From: Sphingobacterium sp. PCS056
GTDB taxonomy: Bacteria; Bacteroidota; Bacteroidia; Sphingobacteriales; Sphingobacteriaceae
Assembly: GCF_023273895.1 (NCBI RefSeq)
Contig: NZ_CP096883.1
Coordinates: 4,092,001 to 4,156,000 of the forward strand
DNA: 64,000 bases
Direction of reading: 5' to 3'
Shown: piece after piece, positions 63,936-64,000 of the stretch
Layout of the letters: every line of letters begins with the position of its first letter
Position numbering within the stretch: the stretch's first letter is position 1
Notes under the pieces: generated by a model
What the model was told of the DNA's origin: nothing
Seen by the model: only the letters and a program-made list of their open reading frames with translations
Databases searched by the model: none
Position numbers and translations under genes: made by a program

Positions 63936-64000
63936 TCAATCCTCTTCTTTCCATTGATGCAGATCATCAGTAGTCTTTGTAGATGTTACTTTTCCATCAA
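63936..64000 (-). CDS. C-terminal end of a gene running off the window
   Basis: On the minus strand the frame entering from 64000 encodes DGKVTSTKTTDDLHQWKEED and stops with TGA at 63936. Being 37 bases before the next gene's ATG in the same direction, it could be the tail of an operon partner. Too short for identification. Confidence 0.35.
   Translation of the reverse strand, partial: DGKVTSTKTTDDLHQWKEED

Noticed and set aside
1-64000. CRISPR arrays, tRNA or rRNA genes
   Set aside because: No regularly spaced repeats and no cloverleaf or rRNA-like segments were noticed when reading both strands; a dedicated search could still find a missed tRNA.

Overview
The window looks like chromosomal DNA of an AT-rich Bacteroidetes, most likely a Sphingobacterium or Pedobacter-like member of the Sphingobacteriaceae. 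The evidence is a SusC/SusD pair driven by an ECF sigma/FecR pair, TPR-type sensor kinases, a TPR-LuxR regulator, many short lipoproteins, and promoters with the Bacteroidetes -7 element TAnnTTTG. I saw no rRNA, tRNA or CRISPR array.

Layout. 1-5.8 kb is a small defence-like island: a GIY-YIG/DUF2075 P-loop protein (cut by the window edge) coupled to a MazG-like pyrophosphohydrolase, an HNH endonuclease with a probable phosphorothioate-DNA-binding domain, and a three-gene operon led by a PD-(D/E)XK nuclease-like protein. 6-16.5 kb is an accessory zone of secreted and lipoproteins, a NERD/zinc-finger protein, a KilA-N protein and several decayed genes, including a NUDIX/helicase pair. 17-19.4 kb holds two tandem secreted paralogues with a TonB-C-like end, followed by a Fic protein. 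21.2-29.6 kb is an ECF sigma / FecR / SusC / SusD / EEP phosphodiesterase uptake locus closed by a strong terminator. 29.8-33.6 kb repeats part of the 10.6-13.2 kb locus, with a near-identical stretch of about 0.4 kb shared by two secreted proteins. 34-57 kb is the most interesting part: a Ter (tellurite-type) stress island with a TerD/HAD/PRTase/TerD/TerD/TerY x3/PP2C/kinase/TerC operon, a PLD-like membrane protein / VWA-like lipoprotein / SNase lipoprotein operon, an HsdR_N-only nuclease-like protein, a DUF4236 protein, and a sensor kinase/response regulator pair. 57-64 kb holds small secreted and membrane proteins and a TPR-LuxR regulator.

Main discovery. Genes of the 34-56 kb island share one promoter architecture: the palindrome TACGG-N4-CCGTA, exactly 22 nt, then a -7 box TAnnTTTG, with no recognisable -33 box. 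Intact palindromes drive the TerD operon, the DUF4236 gene, the PLD/VWA/SNase operon and a decayed hsdR_N copy. One- or two-mismatch versions, again with exactly 22 nt, drive the intact hsdR_N gene and the gene at 55316. Looser versions precede a lipoprotein at 32374 and the nuclease operon at 5801. This implies one activator controlling a multi-operon stress/defence regulon; the LuxR-type response regulator at 52270-52935 is the nearest candidate. Two decayed copies of the hsdR_N gene still carry the promoter.
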